64,000 nucleotides of DNA, taken from Anodontia alba (lineage: Eukaryota > Mollusca > Bivalvia > Lucinida > Lucinidae). The translations under genes and the position numbers were made by a program. The stretch's first letter is position 1. Each line of letters starts with the position of its first letter. Below, piece after piece: positions 32,704 through 42,998 of this stretch. The stretch is taken from positions 18,872,387 to 18,936,386 of the forward strand of contig OZ024830.1 of NCBI GenBank assembly GCA_964016985.1. The letters run 5' to 3'. Below the pieces are notes generated by a model that did no database searches, was not told where the DNA came from, and saw nothing but the letters and a program-made list of their open reading frames with translations.

Positions 32704-32918
32704 TTAATCCTAGTCCTGTTGAACCCGGATATGTCCTGCCTTTGCAAACAGTGTAGATCCAGATCAGTTGGCTTCTGAAGAAGCCAACTGATCTGGATCT
32801 GCACTGTTTACCACTAAGTACGTAAATTTATATCAACAATCTGGATCAAGTAATCTGATTGGCTAAAAAATTAGAAATGGGCATGGCATCTTAATTAATT
32901 CAGCAGGACAAGAGTTAA
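32704..32918 (-). mobile_element. Family B MITE
   Basis: TTAA at both ends; TCCTAGTCCTGTTGAA ... TTCAGCAGGACAAGAG; perfect hairpin. Confidence 0.87.
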
Positions 32919-32935
32919 TTTGAATCATTTAATAC

Positions 32936-33375
32936 CATGTTTACCTTTAATATTGGGACACTTTAATCCCTTACCATTCTTCACCTAAAATTTGAAGCTG
33001 ACCATTTTACTGTAAAAGTGTCTAAAAACTGCTGGATAAGTAGCAGTGTAGACCCTGCTCAGATCGTGGGTTTGTTTTGTACTACTGAATACTGAAGAAA
33101 CAAACAAAATTCCAAGTACATTTATAAGAGTTGTTAGCTGTAGGATTGTAACCACTACGTTTGAAAATAGTACCGTGTTTACCCTAAGTAATTTCAGACA
33201 TCTTAACTCCTACTTACGTGTACTAAAATTTGAACAAAATCCATTATGTAAACTGCTTGATAAGTGATAAACAGTGTACACCCTGATCAGATGTGGCAAG
33301 AATGTGGCAGCATCTGATCTGGGTGTACACTGTTAGCTAAGGCCTGTTGTTCCACATACTTACGGTAAATATATT
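32936..33375. repeat. Two family C MITEs, the first half-length
   Basis: 32936-33080 has the left end TGTTTACCTTTAATATTGGG but breaks in the hairpin. 33170-33375 runs from CGTGTTTACCCTAAG to ACTTACGGTAAATATAT with the cassette 1 core. Confidence 0.68.
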
Positions 33376-33554
33376 ATAACAGTAGAGCTTTCGTTTTGTG
33401 CAGCTAAGCAATTTGTGTGTTTTTATTGCGATTAATTTGAATATTGTCTAGTTTAGGGGCACAGTATGGATATAACAGACCTGTGGTACTGTTCACTGGC
33501 TGGGTTCACTTCTTTCTTTCTCTTTTTGTGTGTGGAATGGCTTTGCTATCTTGT

Positions 33555-33773
33555 TTAACCCATTTATGCTCAGTGGATTTTTTTCCGTCTTAGAAGTTGG
33601 ACTAATCCATTTAGTATTTAATGGGGAGTTACAATACTAGTGGTTTTGGTGTAGTTTAATGTCAAATATGTATACCCTGATCAGATGCAGTGTTATGAGC
33701 AATTAGCATCTAATCTAGGTTTACACTGTGTGCCAGAATCCATTTTGTGGGACATTAGGCATAAATGGGTTAA
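33555..33773. mobile_element. Family R: TTAA-flanked MITE with worn cassette 1
   Basis: TTAACCCATTTATGC at 33555 and its inverse GCATAAATGGGTTAA ending 33773. The core has ACCCTGATCAGATGCAG and TTTACACTGTGTGCC. Confidence 0.78.
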
Positions 33774-33784
33774 GGTGAGTGGGT

Positions 33785-33998
33785 ACACTTGACAGATTTT
33801 CAGCTATTTTTGACAATTTTTGTGACGTCCTGTTTCTTTTCTGGATACCAGTCCCCTTCTGAAAAGGGGTCTACTCTAAAAGGAAAGAATTTGTTCCAAG
33901 GGGAGCAGATTGTTTCCTTTTAGAGTAGATCCCCTTCAGAAGGGATCAGAAACAATTTTGAAAGAGTTGCCTCCCTTGAAATTGTATCCATTCCCCTT
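33785..33998. repeat. Family H MITE
   Basis: Inverted arms CCTTCTGAAAAGGGGTCTAC and GTAGATCCCCTTCAGAAGG, each with AAAGGAAAGAATTTG or its complement-like partner; AAATTGTATCCATTCCC end. Confidence 0.68.
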
Positions 33999-34395
33999 CT
34001 TGTGTTTTTTTCTGGCTACTGAGTACCAACACAGCTGCAGACAAGCCAGTATTTTCAACATGCAAACGGTGACTTTCTTACCCATATTTCTCGTTATGAA
34101 GGTGTGTTGTGGTACACGTTAGAATGAACTTTATTCGTGAATTTTAACTAACGCCCATAGTACACTACCATCTTTTTATTGCATTGTTGCTGGGATCCAG
34201 TGACTTCCTGTTAGTTTCGTATCCAGCTTTTCATTAACATAATGCAATGGTTTGTTGGCATGGAGCAACCTTAGTTTATGGTTAAAAGTTTTTGTTGCTT
34301 GAACTGTACTCAAAAAGTGTTTTTTTTTTTTTTTTTACTAGACATAATTTTGGATGCAGTCATGTAAATAAATACAGCAAAAAATAGCTATTACA
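33999..34395. other. Intron, T run only
   Basis: Contains a T run at 34320-34336; no other feature recognised. Confidence 0.5.
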
Positions 34396-34399
34396 GATA

Positions 34400-34500
34400 C
34401 TCAAGTAAAATTCCACTATGAAGACCACCTTTGGCACTGTCGAAAAGTGGTCTTAAAGACCACTTTTGGACAGTCCCAAAGATGGTATCTAATTAAATGG
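34400..34500. repeat. Short hairpin MITE remnant
   Basis: GAAGACCACCTTTGGCACTG, AAAGTGGTCTTAAAGACCAC and GGACAGTCCCAAAGATGG form a stem. It recalls family N (PolyR-rich CCACCTT arms), but the ends are too worn to assign. Confidence 0.45.
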
Positions 34501-34789
34501 ACATAAGGTGTAGAAAATGATGGAAGAAATAACTAAAGCCTCGTAAATATGGTTCTGAAAAAGAAATCATTTTTTATGATACATAATAATTATATAAGTT
34601 AATACACACTGAGTTAAAAGTACAGGAAATATTTCCTTCAAGACTTGCAAATCTTATAAACAAACTCGTGCTATGCTGTATTTCAGACTCGGGGTGTATT
34701 AACTGGATTTATTTGTTTCTCAACTGTTTCTTTTCTCATCCACCTCTGTTTCATTTTTCTCTCATCTACTAGCTCTTCTGTCCTTTTCT

Positions 34790-35096
34790 TGCCGGCCTCG
34801 GTGGCTCAGTTGGATGCGCCGTCCGACTGGAGACCAGGAGGTCGCGGGTTCAACCCCTACCGAGGTCAGCAACATTCTTTCGTGGAGATTGATCATGAAA
34901 TATTTTCTACGGTCATTCTCTCCCTTCCGCTGATTCAAGAAGGGCAGTTGTCAGTTTCTGGCGAAAGAATGTGCACAATACTGGTAAACCGCTTAGAGGA
35001 CTAAGCCTGCCCAGTAAACGTGTGGTTAGGTAAACTGACCGCGCTCGACATGACCCCATTGGGTTGACTGGGCCGTAAAACCTCAACACAAACAAA
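34790..35096 (+). mobile_element. SINE I, full length, best-preserved copy
   Basis: Target duplication TCTGTCCTTTTCT (34777-34789 and 35097-35109). Head GGCCTCGGTGGCTCAGTTGG, B-box-like GGTCGCGGGTTCAACCCC, tail GGGTTGACTGGGCCGTAAAA. Confidence 0.93.
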
Positions 35097-35227
35097 TCTG
35101 TCCTTTTCTCCCGTTCTAAGGGACATAATGCAGAAATACCTCCACAATGATTGACATGCCATTAAGTAAGAATTCCACAAAGAAAATGGTATGAGTGATA
35201 GGGTTTGACATTTCATGCCAGTTATCT

Positions 35228-35480
35228 AAGATGTTTCAAATGAGCCAGCACAAGACAAAACCTACAATAAAACTTGTGCGACCAGGGAAGACTCAGAGCA
35301 GCCTGCCTGTGCATCCGCACTGTCTGATCAGAGTCCACTGGTTGCATGTGCCTTCTACAGCCTCCGGGCTATCCAAAGAGTGAAAACAAAAAACCTTAAC
35401 CATTCTGGGCAGATGTACAGACTGATCTGAGCCTTTGCTGGTCACACAGGCTCCTCTAATAGTTTTTGTTGTGTGCTGGC
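35228..35480. repeat. Family M MITE
   Basis: GAGCCAGCACAAGACAAAAC start and GTTGTGTGCTGGCTC (inverse) end, with CTGTCTGATCAGAGTC in the middle. Confidence 0.72.
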
Positions 35481-35499
35481 TCTATTGAAATATGAAGCC

Positions 35500-35911
35500 C
35501 TATTTTTCTTTGTCTTTTATCTCTTTGCTCTCTCTACTGACTCTTCTACCCCATTACGAAAACACATCTATTCAAATGTACTGAAAATTTCAGCACCAAA
35601 AAATGAAGATTTTCAGATAAAAAAATTCTGATATTTTTCATATTTCTGCTCAAAACATAGATTGTGGGTACTCGTTAGAACCGCCTCGTTGAGGCGGTTC
35701 TAATGAATACCCACAATCTGTGTTTTGAGCAGAAATAAGAAAAATAATATATACCCCTGTAAACCCCAGTTTTACTATATAAAAATGGGGTTTGAGGGGG
35801 TCAAAATTATATAGGTATGTTTTCGTGATGCTTTTTCTCCCTTTCTCAGGGAGATGACACAAAATGACCCACAAGAGTTGACATGCCATTAAACAACAAC
35901 ACAACCAGCCA
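35500..35911 (+). mobile_element. Family J relic split by family G
   Basis: Pyrimidine tract 35510-35551, G element, then TTTTTCTCCCTTTCTCAGGG and the J 3' end TTGACATGCCATTAAACAAC. Confidence 0.7.
35552..35830. mobile_element. Family G MITE, copy 3
   Basis: CATTACGAAAACACATC ... GTATGTTTTCGTGATG; perfect GAACCGCCTCGTTGAGGCGG hairpin. Confidence 0.87.
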
Positions 35912-36700
35912 AGCTAATCTTTTTATTCAGTCGGTTAACAATTATGTCCTGTTAAACAGAGAATAATAGCCTAAAAGCAGAGGGTAATTAGCATGCTGTA
36001 TATCTTGCCACGCATCTCTTCATAACTGTGAAGTGTTCTTTGTTTGCATGTTTAAAAGTGTTTATAGCTTCAGTGTGGTTTTATTAATTTGTTTGTTTGT
36101 TTTTTGTTGGGTTCTTTTGTTTGTTTGTTGTTGTTTTTTTTTTTTTTTTTTGTCTTATTTTTTGTGAAAATCCCAAACTGAGTACACACACAGTCTTCCT
36201 TAATGATCAAAGTGACATAATTATGATCAAGAAAAGATTGAGACAGTACATGTCTGTATTTTCTTCTTTGAAACAAGCATGTACTGAGAATGTTCTTTTT
36301 CCATGAAAAATGAAATAAGGAACCTCAGTTGAATGTTTCAGATCACTAACAACTTGGTTGGGAGGGAGGGTTGCTTTTCGTATCCAATGCGTGATAACTT
36401 TGTAAATAGATTTTCTGGGCTAGTAACTGTCATTTGGCTTCTGTTTATCTGTCTATAATGTTGTCAATGGTGTTGTGTGTAAATTTGTTACAGCTACATA
36501 AACTGTTAAATTTCAATCCCTGCTTGAATGGTTTTATGATAATTACAAAATGCTCAAATAGAGTGATAATTTAAGATAGTTTTTGGCATTATTTGGTTAT
36601 TTGTAGAGATACATTTTGTGCCTACACTTTAGTCAACTCAAAATTTATCTTCTGCGTACAATTCTGCCTTCAGTTGTAGCTTATGATGTGCTGTTTTAGC
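35912..36700. other. Intron with GTTT/T-rich simple sequence
   Basis: 36090-36155 is a GTTTGTTTGT and poly-T tract. No exon recognised in the rest. Confidence 0.5.
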
Positions 36701-36711
36701 ACAGAACAGGT

Positions 36712-37053
36712 CTTCCTTCTGCTGATTCAAGAAGGGCAGTTGTCAGTTTCTGGCGAAAGAATGTGCACAATACTGGTTAACCGCTTAGAGGACTAAGCCT
36801 GCCCAGTAAACGTATGGTTAGGTAAACTGACCACGCTCGACATGACCCCATTGGGTTGACTGAGCCGTAAAACCTCAACACAAACAAACAAGAAGGGCAG
36901 TTGTCAGTTTCTGGTGAGAGAATGTGCAGAAATAGTGGTTAACCGTTTACTAAGCTTGCGCAGGAAAAAATATTGTTAGGTAAACTAACCCTCTTGACAT
37001 GACCATATTGGTTTGACTGGGCTGTAAAACCACAGCTCAAACAATCAGCTCAA
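36712..37053 (+). mobile_element. Two SINE I tails in tandem within one target duplication
   Basis: AGCACAGAACAGG occurs just before (36698) and just after (37054) the pair. Unit 1 runs from CTGATTCAAGAAGGGCAGTT to GAGCCGTAAAACCTCAACAC. Unit 2 starts at AAGAAGGGCAGTTGTCAG (36891) and ends GGCTGTAAAACCACAGCTC. Confidence 0.8.
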
Positions 37054-37267
37054 AAGCACAGAACAGGATTAGTTTGTGTATGGCAAGTGAATCATTTCAC
37101 AGATTCATCCTAGGTAATCATGAAACTCTCTGACGAGTTGCTTAAATATACTACCTGAGGAATGATCCATGTACATGAATATGAAAATTACACTGGGATC
37201 ACAGATAGAAATGGCAAACATATAATTGGCTGTGTTACTCTTTCAGACAAAGAAACTAATTTCCATC

Positions 37268-37493
37268 TTAACTCTTTCCCGCTTGTGATAACTTTTGTTG
37301 TCAGCTGATAACCTATGCAAACAGTTTGGACCCGGATCAGGCCCAACAAAATGTTGGGCCTGATCTGGATCCAAACTGTTTGACACTCTGATGGTATTCC
37401 TGAAAGATTTTTTTTTTTTGAAAAAGTTAATTTAAACAAAAATCCACAGATGACAAAAAAGCATGCAAAATTAGCCAGCATGCAAAGAGTTAA
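37268..37493. mobile_element. Family O: TTAA-flanked MITE with perfect cassette 1
   Basis: TTAACTCTTTCCCGC ... GCATGCAAAGAGTTAA. Hairpin GCAAACAGTTTGGACCCGGA ... GCCCAACAAAATGTTGGGC. Confidence 0.8.
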
Positions 37494-37770
37494 TATTTCA
37501 ATAGAAAAAAAAATAAAATAAAGAAATAACGTGATCTGTAATAAATCTCCCATCATATAAATGAGATTCAGAAGAAAACTGATGCACATCCATGCAATAT
37601 GAACAAGACCTTTGGTTACTGAGTGACTGGATACTGAAGAATGTACCAAATAAAAGCAAAGACCAAAATCAGACTGCACAGATGCACAGGCTGATCTGGG
37701 CCTCTAGTGACCACATACATTCAAACAAACATTTTCACCTGACATAGCCCTTTATGATTGGGATAAATAT

Positions 37771-37979
37771 TTAATCTATACCATTTTTTGGGCTAATTCA
37801 GCAGACAACAAACTGATATTTTTCGTATTTTTCCTAGACAGTAAGGTTTAACATGTTGCGCAAATTATCTTCTAAGGAATTAATTAGCATGAAATGTCAA
37901 AACCTGTTTTCTGGAAAAATAATAAAAATGTTTAAAAATGTTTTCTGCAGAACTTTTTACCAAGCATGCAGAGTGTTAA
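37771..37979. mobile_element. Family F MITE, worn
   Basis: TTAATCTATACCATTTTTTGGGC ... GCATGCAGAGTGTTAA in two parts; imperfect hairpin. Confidence 0.75.
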
Positions 37980-38004
37980 ATATGCCTTACACTATCCACA
38001 CGAC

Positions 38005-38185
38005 AACCTCTTTATAACCATTACTGGGATCCAAAGCAAAAACCATGTTGGCTAATCAACCATGTTGTACCCGAACAAAAATGTATAGATTATATAGAAA
38101 AATGACCATGGTCTATGTATAATCTATATATTTTTTGTTTGAAAACAGCACTTTTGGGATCCACCTTTAAACCCTTTTATAGCAG
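38005..38185. repeat. Family Q hairpin, copy 1
   Basis: GATTATATAGAAAAATGACC paired with GGTCTATGTATAATC, flanked by CTGGGATCCAAAG and CTTTTGGGATCCACC. Second copy at 50650. Confidence 0.65.
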
Positions 38186-38620
38186 AATCAGTCTTATAAT
38201 GAACTGTCCTATGAAGAGGTTCCAATATACTAAGAATATAATTTTGCATTTGAGATATACTAAAGTGTTTCCTTATAAGATACAGAAAAAAACATTCAGG
38301 AATACTTCCTGTCAGCCTGCTTTAACTGGATAACTGATTTTCTGTCCATCAACATTTGCATCATCCTTATAATTTAAGTCGAAATCTGATTAATTGTTAC
38401 AATTTTTATCATCAAGCTTGATATACATTTCCTCCTTGAAATTATCATTTTATGACCTTGACCTATATTTCATAGTCTAATGACTGTGATTAATTTCTTG
38501 AATGAACGCTAGTGTTGAGCTCCATTTCTGATCAACTATGAGACTACTGTCACCAAACCTGGTATACACTTCCTCCTTAACATGGACTCGGGCTGTGCTG
38601 TCTTATTTTATGACCATGAC
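38186..38620. other. Intron, no feature recognised
   Basis: AT-rich, with two ATGACCWTGACC-like phrases near 38452 and 38611, typical of worn repeats. Confidence 0.45.
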
Positions 38621-38710
38621 CTTGTCAAAACCTGTTTTCTGGGAAAAAAATGAGAAAAATATTGCTCCATGTCTACTGAAAACTTTATCCTACATGCTAA
38701 GTGTATAGTG
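38621..38710. repeat. Family F right half
   Basis: TCAAAACCTGTTTTCTGGGA through CTACATGCTAAGTG. Confidence 0.6.
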
Positions 38711-38800
38711 TAAAGCTCATAGAAGATAGGTAGGTTTGCACTGATAATTTTCCTTACATTGAAGAAGCAATTTATTTTATGATAAATGAAGAAAGTTATT

Positions 38801-39012
38801 TTAACCCTTCTCATGCTGAATAAATTAAGATGCCACGCCCACCTCTAATTTCCAGCCAGTCAGATTACTTGATCCAGGTTTTTGATGAAACTCACATATT
38901 TAATGGCAAACAGTGCAGATCCAGATCAGTTGGCTTCTTCAGAAGCCAACTGATCTGGATCTACACTGTTTGCTAAGACGGGGCATTCTGTGTTTAGCAA
39001 GAAAAGGGTTAA
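38801..39012 (+). mobile_element. Family B MITE
   Basis: TTAA CCCTTCTCATGCTGAA ... TAGCAAGAAAAGGG TTAA; perfect cassette 1 hairpin. Confidence 0.86.
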
Positions 39013-39255
39013 ATACAGTTTGTAACTATCTGTCTGCTATAAATATCTGTCTTCAGAAATCGGAACAATTTCAGAAAGCTTATTTTATTTTATTTATTAC
39101 TTAGCCACCTAACGAAAACTGAACTTCTTTTGACTGTTTACATTCAGCAATCAGGGATTGAAAAGTATTATATGATGCATAATACAAAAAAGGCCTTTAT
39201 GTCATATTAGTCTTATTAGAATCTTTATTCTCCACTGACAAGCACTGGATACTTC

Positions 39256-39415
39256 ATAGCGCCAGACAAACATTTTTGAAACATATGTTGAGGTACTCAT
39301 TAGAAGCAGTCCAACAAGGCGCTTCTAATGAGTAACCACAATTATGTTTTCATGGAGATATAAGAAAAATATCCAGACTTTTGAGTGGAAAAAAGGACCT
39401 TATCTGCAGCTATAT
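39256..39415. repeat. Family E MITE
   Basis: CATAGCGCCAGACAAA start, GGCGCTTCTAATGAGTAACC arm, CTTATCTGCAGCTATA end. The G element follows 9 bp later. Confidence 0.7.
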
Positions 39416-39424
39416 AATAATATA

Positions 39425-39687
39425 CATTACGAAAACACGCCTATTCAAATATACTGAACATTTTAACCACCAAAAAATGAGAATTTTCAGACAAAAATTC
39501 GGATATTTCTCATACTTCTGGTCAAAACATAAGTTGTGGATACTCGTTAGAACCGCCTCACCGATGCGGTTCTAATGAGTACCCACAATCTATGTTTTTG
39601 AGCAGAAATAAGAAAAGTAATATATACCCCTGTAAACCCCAGTTTTACTATATAAAAGTGGGGTTATATAGGCATGTTTTCGTGATG
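39425..39687. mobile_element. Family G MITE, copy 4
   Basis: CATTACGAAAACACGCC ... GCATGTTTTCGTGATG. Slightly shorter: the GGGTTTGAGGGGGTCA part is deleted. Confidence 0.86.
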
Positions 39688-39901
39688 ATATAATCAGATT
39701 TTTGATTAAGCTATGGATAATGTAAAATATGTTGACAAGATGCCATGATCAGACTCTGCAGACTTATTTAGGTCTTCATTTTCACATATGGCATGAGGGC
39801 CTTTTTCATCTTATAAAATGATAACTCATCATTCAGGTGTCCTTATTTCAAATTGCAGCAAAAGAAACTAATTGTAATGGGAGATGTTGAGATAATGACT
39901 G

Positions 39902-40310
39902 CATATCTCTAGATAAGATGCTTATTTCAACTAAAAAGTATAAATGCCTTTCTTATCACACCATGAAATTATGTTATGGGTTCTCAATAGAAATGCCTTG
40001 GCAAGATGCTTCCAATGAGTATTAACAACAAATGTTTTCATGGAGAAATAAGAAAAATCATTTACTGGATACTTGTTTTCCTAGAGCTATGGCAGAACGG
40101 TGAACCCTTGCCATGCTGAATAAATTGAGATGCCACACCCATTTTTAATTTTCAGCCAATCAGATTACTTGATCCAGATTGTTGATACAAATTTGCATAA
40201 TGACAAACAGTGCAGATCCAGATCAGTTGGGTTCTGAAGAAGCCAGCTGATCTGGATCTACACTGTTTGCAAAGGCAGGGCTTATCCAGGTTCAGCAGGA
40301 CCAGGGTTAT
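39902..40310. mobile_element. Family E MITE followed by a family B MITE
   Basis: E: 39902-40092, CATATCTCTAGATAAG to CCTAGAGCTATGG, worn hairpin. B: 40101-40310, CCCTTGCCATGCTGAA to TTCAGCAGGACCAGGGTTAT, cassette 1 hairpin with one changed base in the stem. Confidence 0.78.
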
Positions 40311-40407
40311 TCTAAATACAGGTGAGAAAAACAAAATATTTTAAATGACACAAAAACACCAATTTCAGAATTATTTTAGTTTTCAGTTATTGTTGTTTCC
40401 TCAATTA

Positions 40408-40680
40408 CATGATGATGGTGATCTGCAAAACATTGCAAAGAAAGCTATAAATACAAGGTCTCAAAACCTTTGTACCATTTTTAACAATGCAACAGCATTA
40501 GCAGGTCTTCTAACCCATAAAGTACTGACCACAACGGTGTCTGGACAAATGATGGCAACCTGCAAAACATTGCAAAGAAAGCTATAAATACAAGGTCTCA
40601 AAACCTTTGTGCCATTTTTAACAATATAAACAGCATAAGCAGGTCTTCTAACCCCTAAAGTACTGACCACAAGGGATTTT
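40408..40680 (+). repeat. 137-bp tandem duplication
   Basis: GCAAAACATTGCAAAGAAAG and the following sequence to CTAAAGTACTGACCACAA recur once with few differences (offset 137 bp). Confidence 0.85.
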
Positions 40681-40845
40681 GTTTTTCAGAGAAAACAAGG
40701 CTACCATTTCATGTGACTCATCTGCCCATCTGACAATTCACATGATATGCCAAGTCTTATTAATATAAAAAATATACAAATAATAAAAAAAAATAATTAG
40801 AGAATCATCTGCCACAATTTTGCTTGGTGCTGCAAGGGTTAAACA
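40681..40845. repeat. F' type MITE remnant
   Basis: CAGAGAAAACAAGGCTACCA, ATTTCATGTGACTCATC hairpin arm, ATCTGCCACAATTTTGCTTG end. Confidence 0.5.
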
Positions 40846-40998
40846 AATTAATACTGATAATATTTTTCTAGTATATTAAAAGCCAAGGAAGTGAAAATAA
40901 GTGTATATAATCATGTTTATTGTGCACCTGATATGTTGAGCTGTCATCGCCATGGTGACGGTGTAATAGACTAATATATTGTTTTCTCCTCTCTACAG

Positions 40999-41075
40999 GG
41001 TTTGATGACTCCGGTCTAGGATCAACTTCTACCTTATTATTAACACAGTATTGGTTAGGTCAATATATACTAGTA
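40999..41075 (+). CDS. ZDHHC5/8-like: Candidate ZDHHC tail exon (3' boundary and phase unresolved)
   Basis: A very good acceptor (TTTTCTCCTCTCTACAG, ending 40998) precedes two bases then the open frame FDDSGLGSTSTLLLTQYWLG. DSGLGST recalls the LGDSGIQST motif in the vertebrate ZDHHC5 tail. The frame stays open to a TAA near 41144. Phase is the problem: it needs a preceding exon ending after one base, which 24521-24656 does not, so another exon would be missing. Donors compatible with 41175 lie at 41012, 41072 or 41075, none strong. It may be an alternative or poison exon. Confidence 0.4.
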
Positions 41076-41174
41076 GTGGCACAGTGTGCTTGTATAGCCA
41101 CACTGTGTGGTAGTCTCCACTTCAGCTCTTACACTGCTTACACCTAATCCAATCCCATCTTCCTTTGCCGACAG

Positions 41175-42023
41175 GCTGGGGACAGTATGCGCCTCTCATT
41201 GGTCGAGGATTACGAAGATCAAGTTGATGATATGTCTAGTCTGTCACAGGATAGTGAAATCCCTCCACCAAAAGAGAAACAAAATTCAGGTTCTTACACA
41301 AATCTTTTTGACACTTCACAGCCAACACCAGTTGGAGCATCGCTACAGCGGCAGCCGAGTCCTCAAGCTTCACGACCGAGACATCTTTATGATCGTTCAC
41401 CGAGAGCAAAACCATTTAACTTAAGACATCCAGATCACCCTCCTCTTGCTACTCCAGAAGATTCTTCTACGGGTAGCCCTAGTGTCCCTGGAAATAGACC
41501 CATAGTAAACAGTGCTGACGTGGATAGAGCAAAAGCATCTCATTCCAGACCTCCTGCGGGGGCCAGAGTACCGTACTCTCATATTATCCCACCAAGATCC
41601 AATCAAGGTGGGTCATACCCACATCAAAAACTTAATAATGGCTACCCTGTTCGGAGTTCTAGTGAGGAAAGATTCAGGGATAATAGTGCTTCTGTTAATT
41701 CTTACAATACCAGGGGACAGTACCCTGATCAGAGGACACGTAGGTCACATGATCAATTGTATAGAGAACAGGGCAATGTTAGTTACCAAACGGGAGCTAG
41801 CCGAACTATGCCAAATCAGAACAGATTTGTAAATGAACCTGTGTTTGAGAACAATGTTGTTGATGGTCGGGGTGACGGAAGCCTGCGACCTATGTCATTT
41901 GTAAAAGCTTTAGAAATGAGTGAAATCGTACAAACTAAAGATAAAGATCAACGGTTTAAACAGAGGAAAGACGATGAGAAAAAGAAAAGTGTGTATGACT
42001 CTGCATATGAGATATCTGTATAA
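41175..42023 (+). CDS. ZDHHC5/8-like: ZDHHC5/8-type last exon: disordered tail with PDZ-ligand C-terminus
   Basis: Acceptor CTTTGCCGACAG ends at 41174; the frame AGDSMRLSLVEDYEDQVDDM stays open for 282 codons to TAA at 42021. An acidic start is followed by Pro/Ser/Arg-rich, low-hydrophobicity sequence with PPPKEKQ, PRHLYDRSPRAKP and RPPAGARVPYSHIIPP, then MSFVKALEMSE and a Lys-rich stretch. It ends YDSAYEISV, the EISV C-terminus of vertebrate ZDHHC5/8, which in that family binds PDZ-domain scaffolds. Start phase matches the end of the 24521 exon, so direct splicing is possible. AATAAA first occurs at 42397-42402, inside a family D MITE. Confidence 0.92.
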   Translation, partial: AGDSMRLSLVEDYEDQVDDMSSLSQDSEIPPPKEKQNSGSYTNLFDTSQPTPVGASLQRQPSPQASRPRHLYDRSPRAKPFNLRHPDHPPLATPEDSSTGSPSVPGNRPIVNSADVDRAKASHSRPPAGARVPYSHIIPPRSNQGGSYPHQKLNNGYPVRSSSEERFRDNSASVNSYNTRGQYPDQRTRRSHDQLYREQGNVSYQTGASRTMPNQNRFVNEPVFENNVVDGRGDGSLRPMSFVKALEMSEIVQTKDKDQRFKQRKDDEKKKSVYDSAYEISV

Positions 42024-42025
42024 TC

Positions 42026-42220
42026 ATAGCTCATGATAAGGGTAGTATCTAGATTTTTTGTTTTCTTATTTCTTCACAAAAACATATGTTGTGGCTATTC
42101 ATTGTGGCTATTCATAAGAAGTGCCTCAGTATCTAATGAGTACCCACAGCATGTTTTGATGGAGAAACAAGAAATTGAAAAAAAAAAAAATATAGCGTCT
42201 TATCTGGAGCAGTGTTTAGG
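42026..42220. mobile_element. Family E MITE abutting the stop codon
   Basis: CATAGCTCATGATAAG starts 3 bases after the TAA; ends CTTATCTGGAGCAGTG. It should form part of the 3' UTR. Confidence 0.7.
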
Positions 42221-42430
42221 GTAAATGTCGTAAAATTTCATATACCAAAATTCTGACAAAATGTCATATGCAAACAGTGCAGAACCTGATCAGACTGTCC
42301 GTCTGATCAGGATCTACACTGTTTGCCATTCCACTAAATATTTAAGAAACGACTACATTAAAAAACAAAACTTAGGCAAAATAAGTACATGTATAGAATA
42401 AAGTGTTTGAAATTTTAGAACATTTACGGT
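42221..42430. mobile_element. Family D MITE
   Basis: GGGTAAATGTCGTAAAATTT ... TTTTAGAACATTTACGGTAA; cassette 1 hairpin shortened at its centre (CAGACTGTCCGTCTG). Confidence 0.78.
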
Positions 42431-42534
42431 AATCACCACACAGGGTTGTAGATAAGGAGAGTATTCAGGTGGATAGAATTAGGTTTTCCGTGTAAATATA
42501 TGTACCACAACGTGGAAACTTACCGTTGACATGA

Positions 42535-42985
42535 GCTCAACGAAGACTCAAATCAGTCTGTGTGACTGGAGACCAGGAGGTCGTGGGTTCAACCCCTGCT
42601 GAGGTCGGCAACATTCTTTCGTGGAGATTGATCATTAAATGTATTTTCTACGGTCATTCTCTCCTTTCCGCTGATTCAAGAAGGGCAGTTGTCAGTTCCT
42701 GGCGAAAGAATGTGCACAATACTGGTTAACCGCTTATAGGACTAAGCCTGCCCAGTAAACGTGTGGTTAGGTAAACTGACCGCACTAAACATGACCCCAT
42801 AGGGTTGACTGGGCTGTAAAACCTCAACATAAACAAACAAACAGTCTGCGTGTCCGCCTAGTCTGATCAGTCTTTGTTGTTTGATGAAATTTCGCATCCT
42901 TGGTTATCCAAAATGTGCCCAGTGAAGTTTCTGATCAGACTGTGCAAGGGTGCAGGTTGATCTGAAAGTTTGATGGGCGCAAATG
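42535..42985. repeat. Family M MITE split by SINE I
   Basis: CGAAGACTCAAATCAGTCTG, SINE, then TCTGATCAGTCTTTGTTGTT and GTGCCCAGTGAAGTTTCTGA. Confidence 0.7.
42565..42841 (+). mobile_element. SINE I, 5'-truncated
   Basis: Target duplication CAGTCTGTGTG / CAGTCTGCGTG. Starts at ACTGGAGACCAGGAGGTCGT. Confidence 0.87.
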
Positions 42986-42998
42986 TCCGAAGGTTTTT

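Noticed and set aside
37188..37679. 163-codon open frame on the minus strand
   Set aside because: Covers the family O MITE and AT-rich sequence; hydrophobic residues come from T-rich codons. No domain or splice support.
41107..41832. Overlapping open frames in other frames of the last exon
   Set aside because: Shadows of the EISV-ending frame, which has the good acceptor, correct phase and the family C-terminus.
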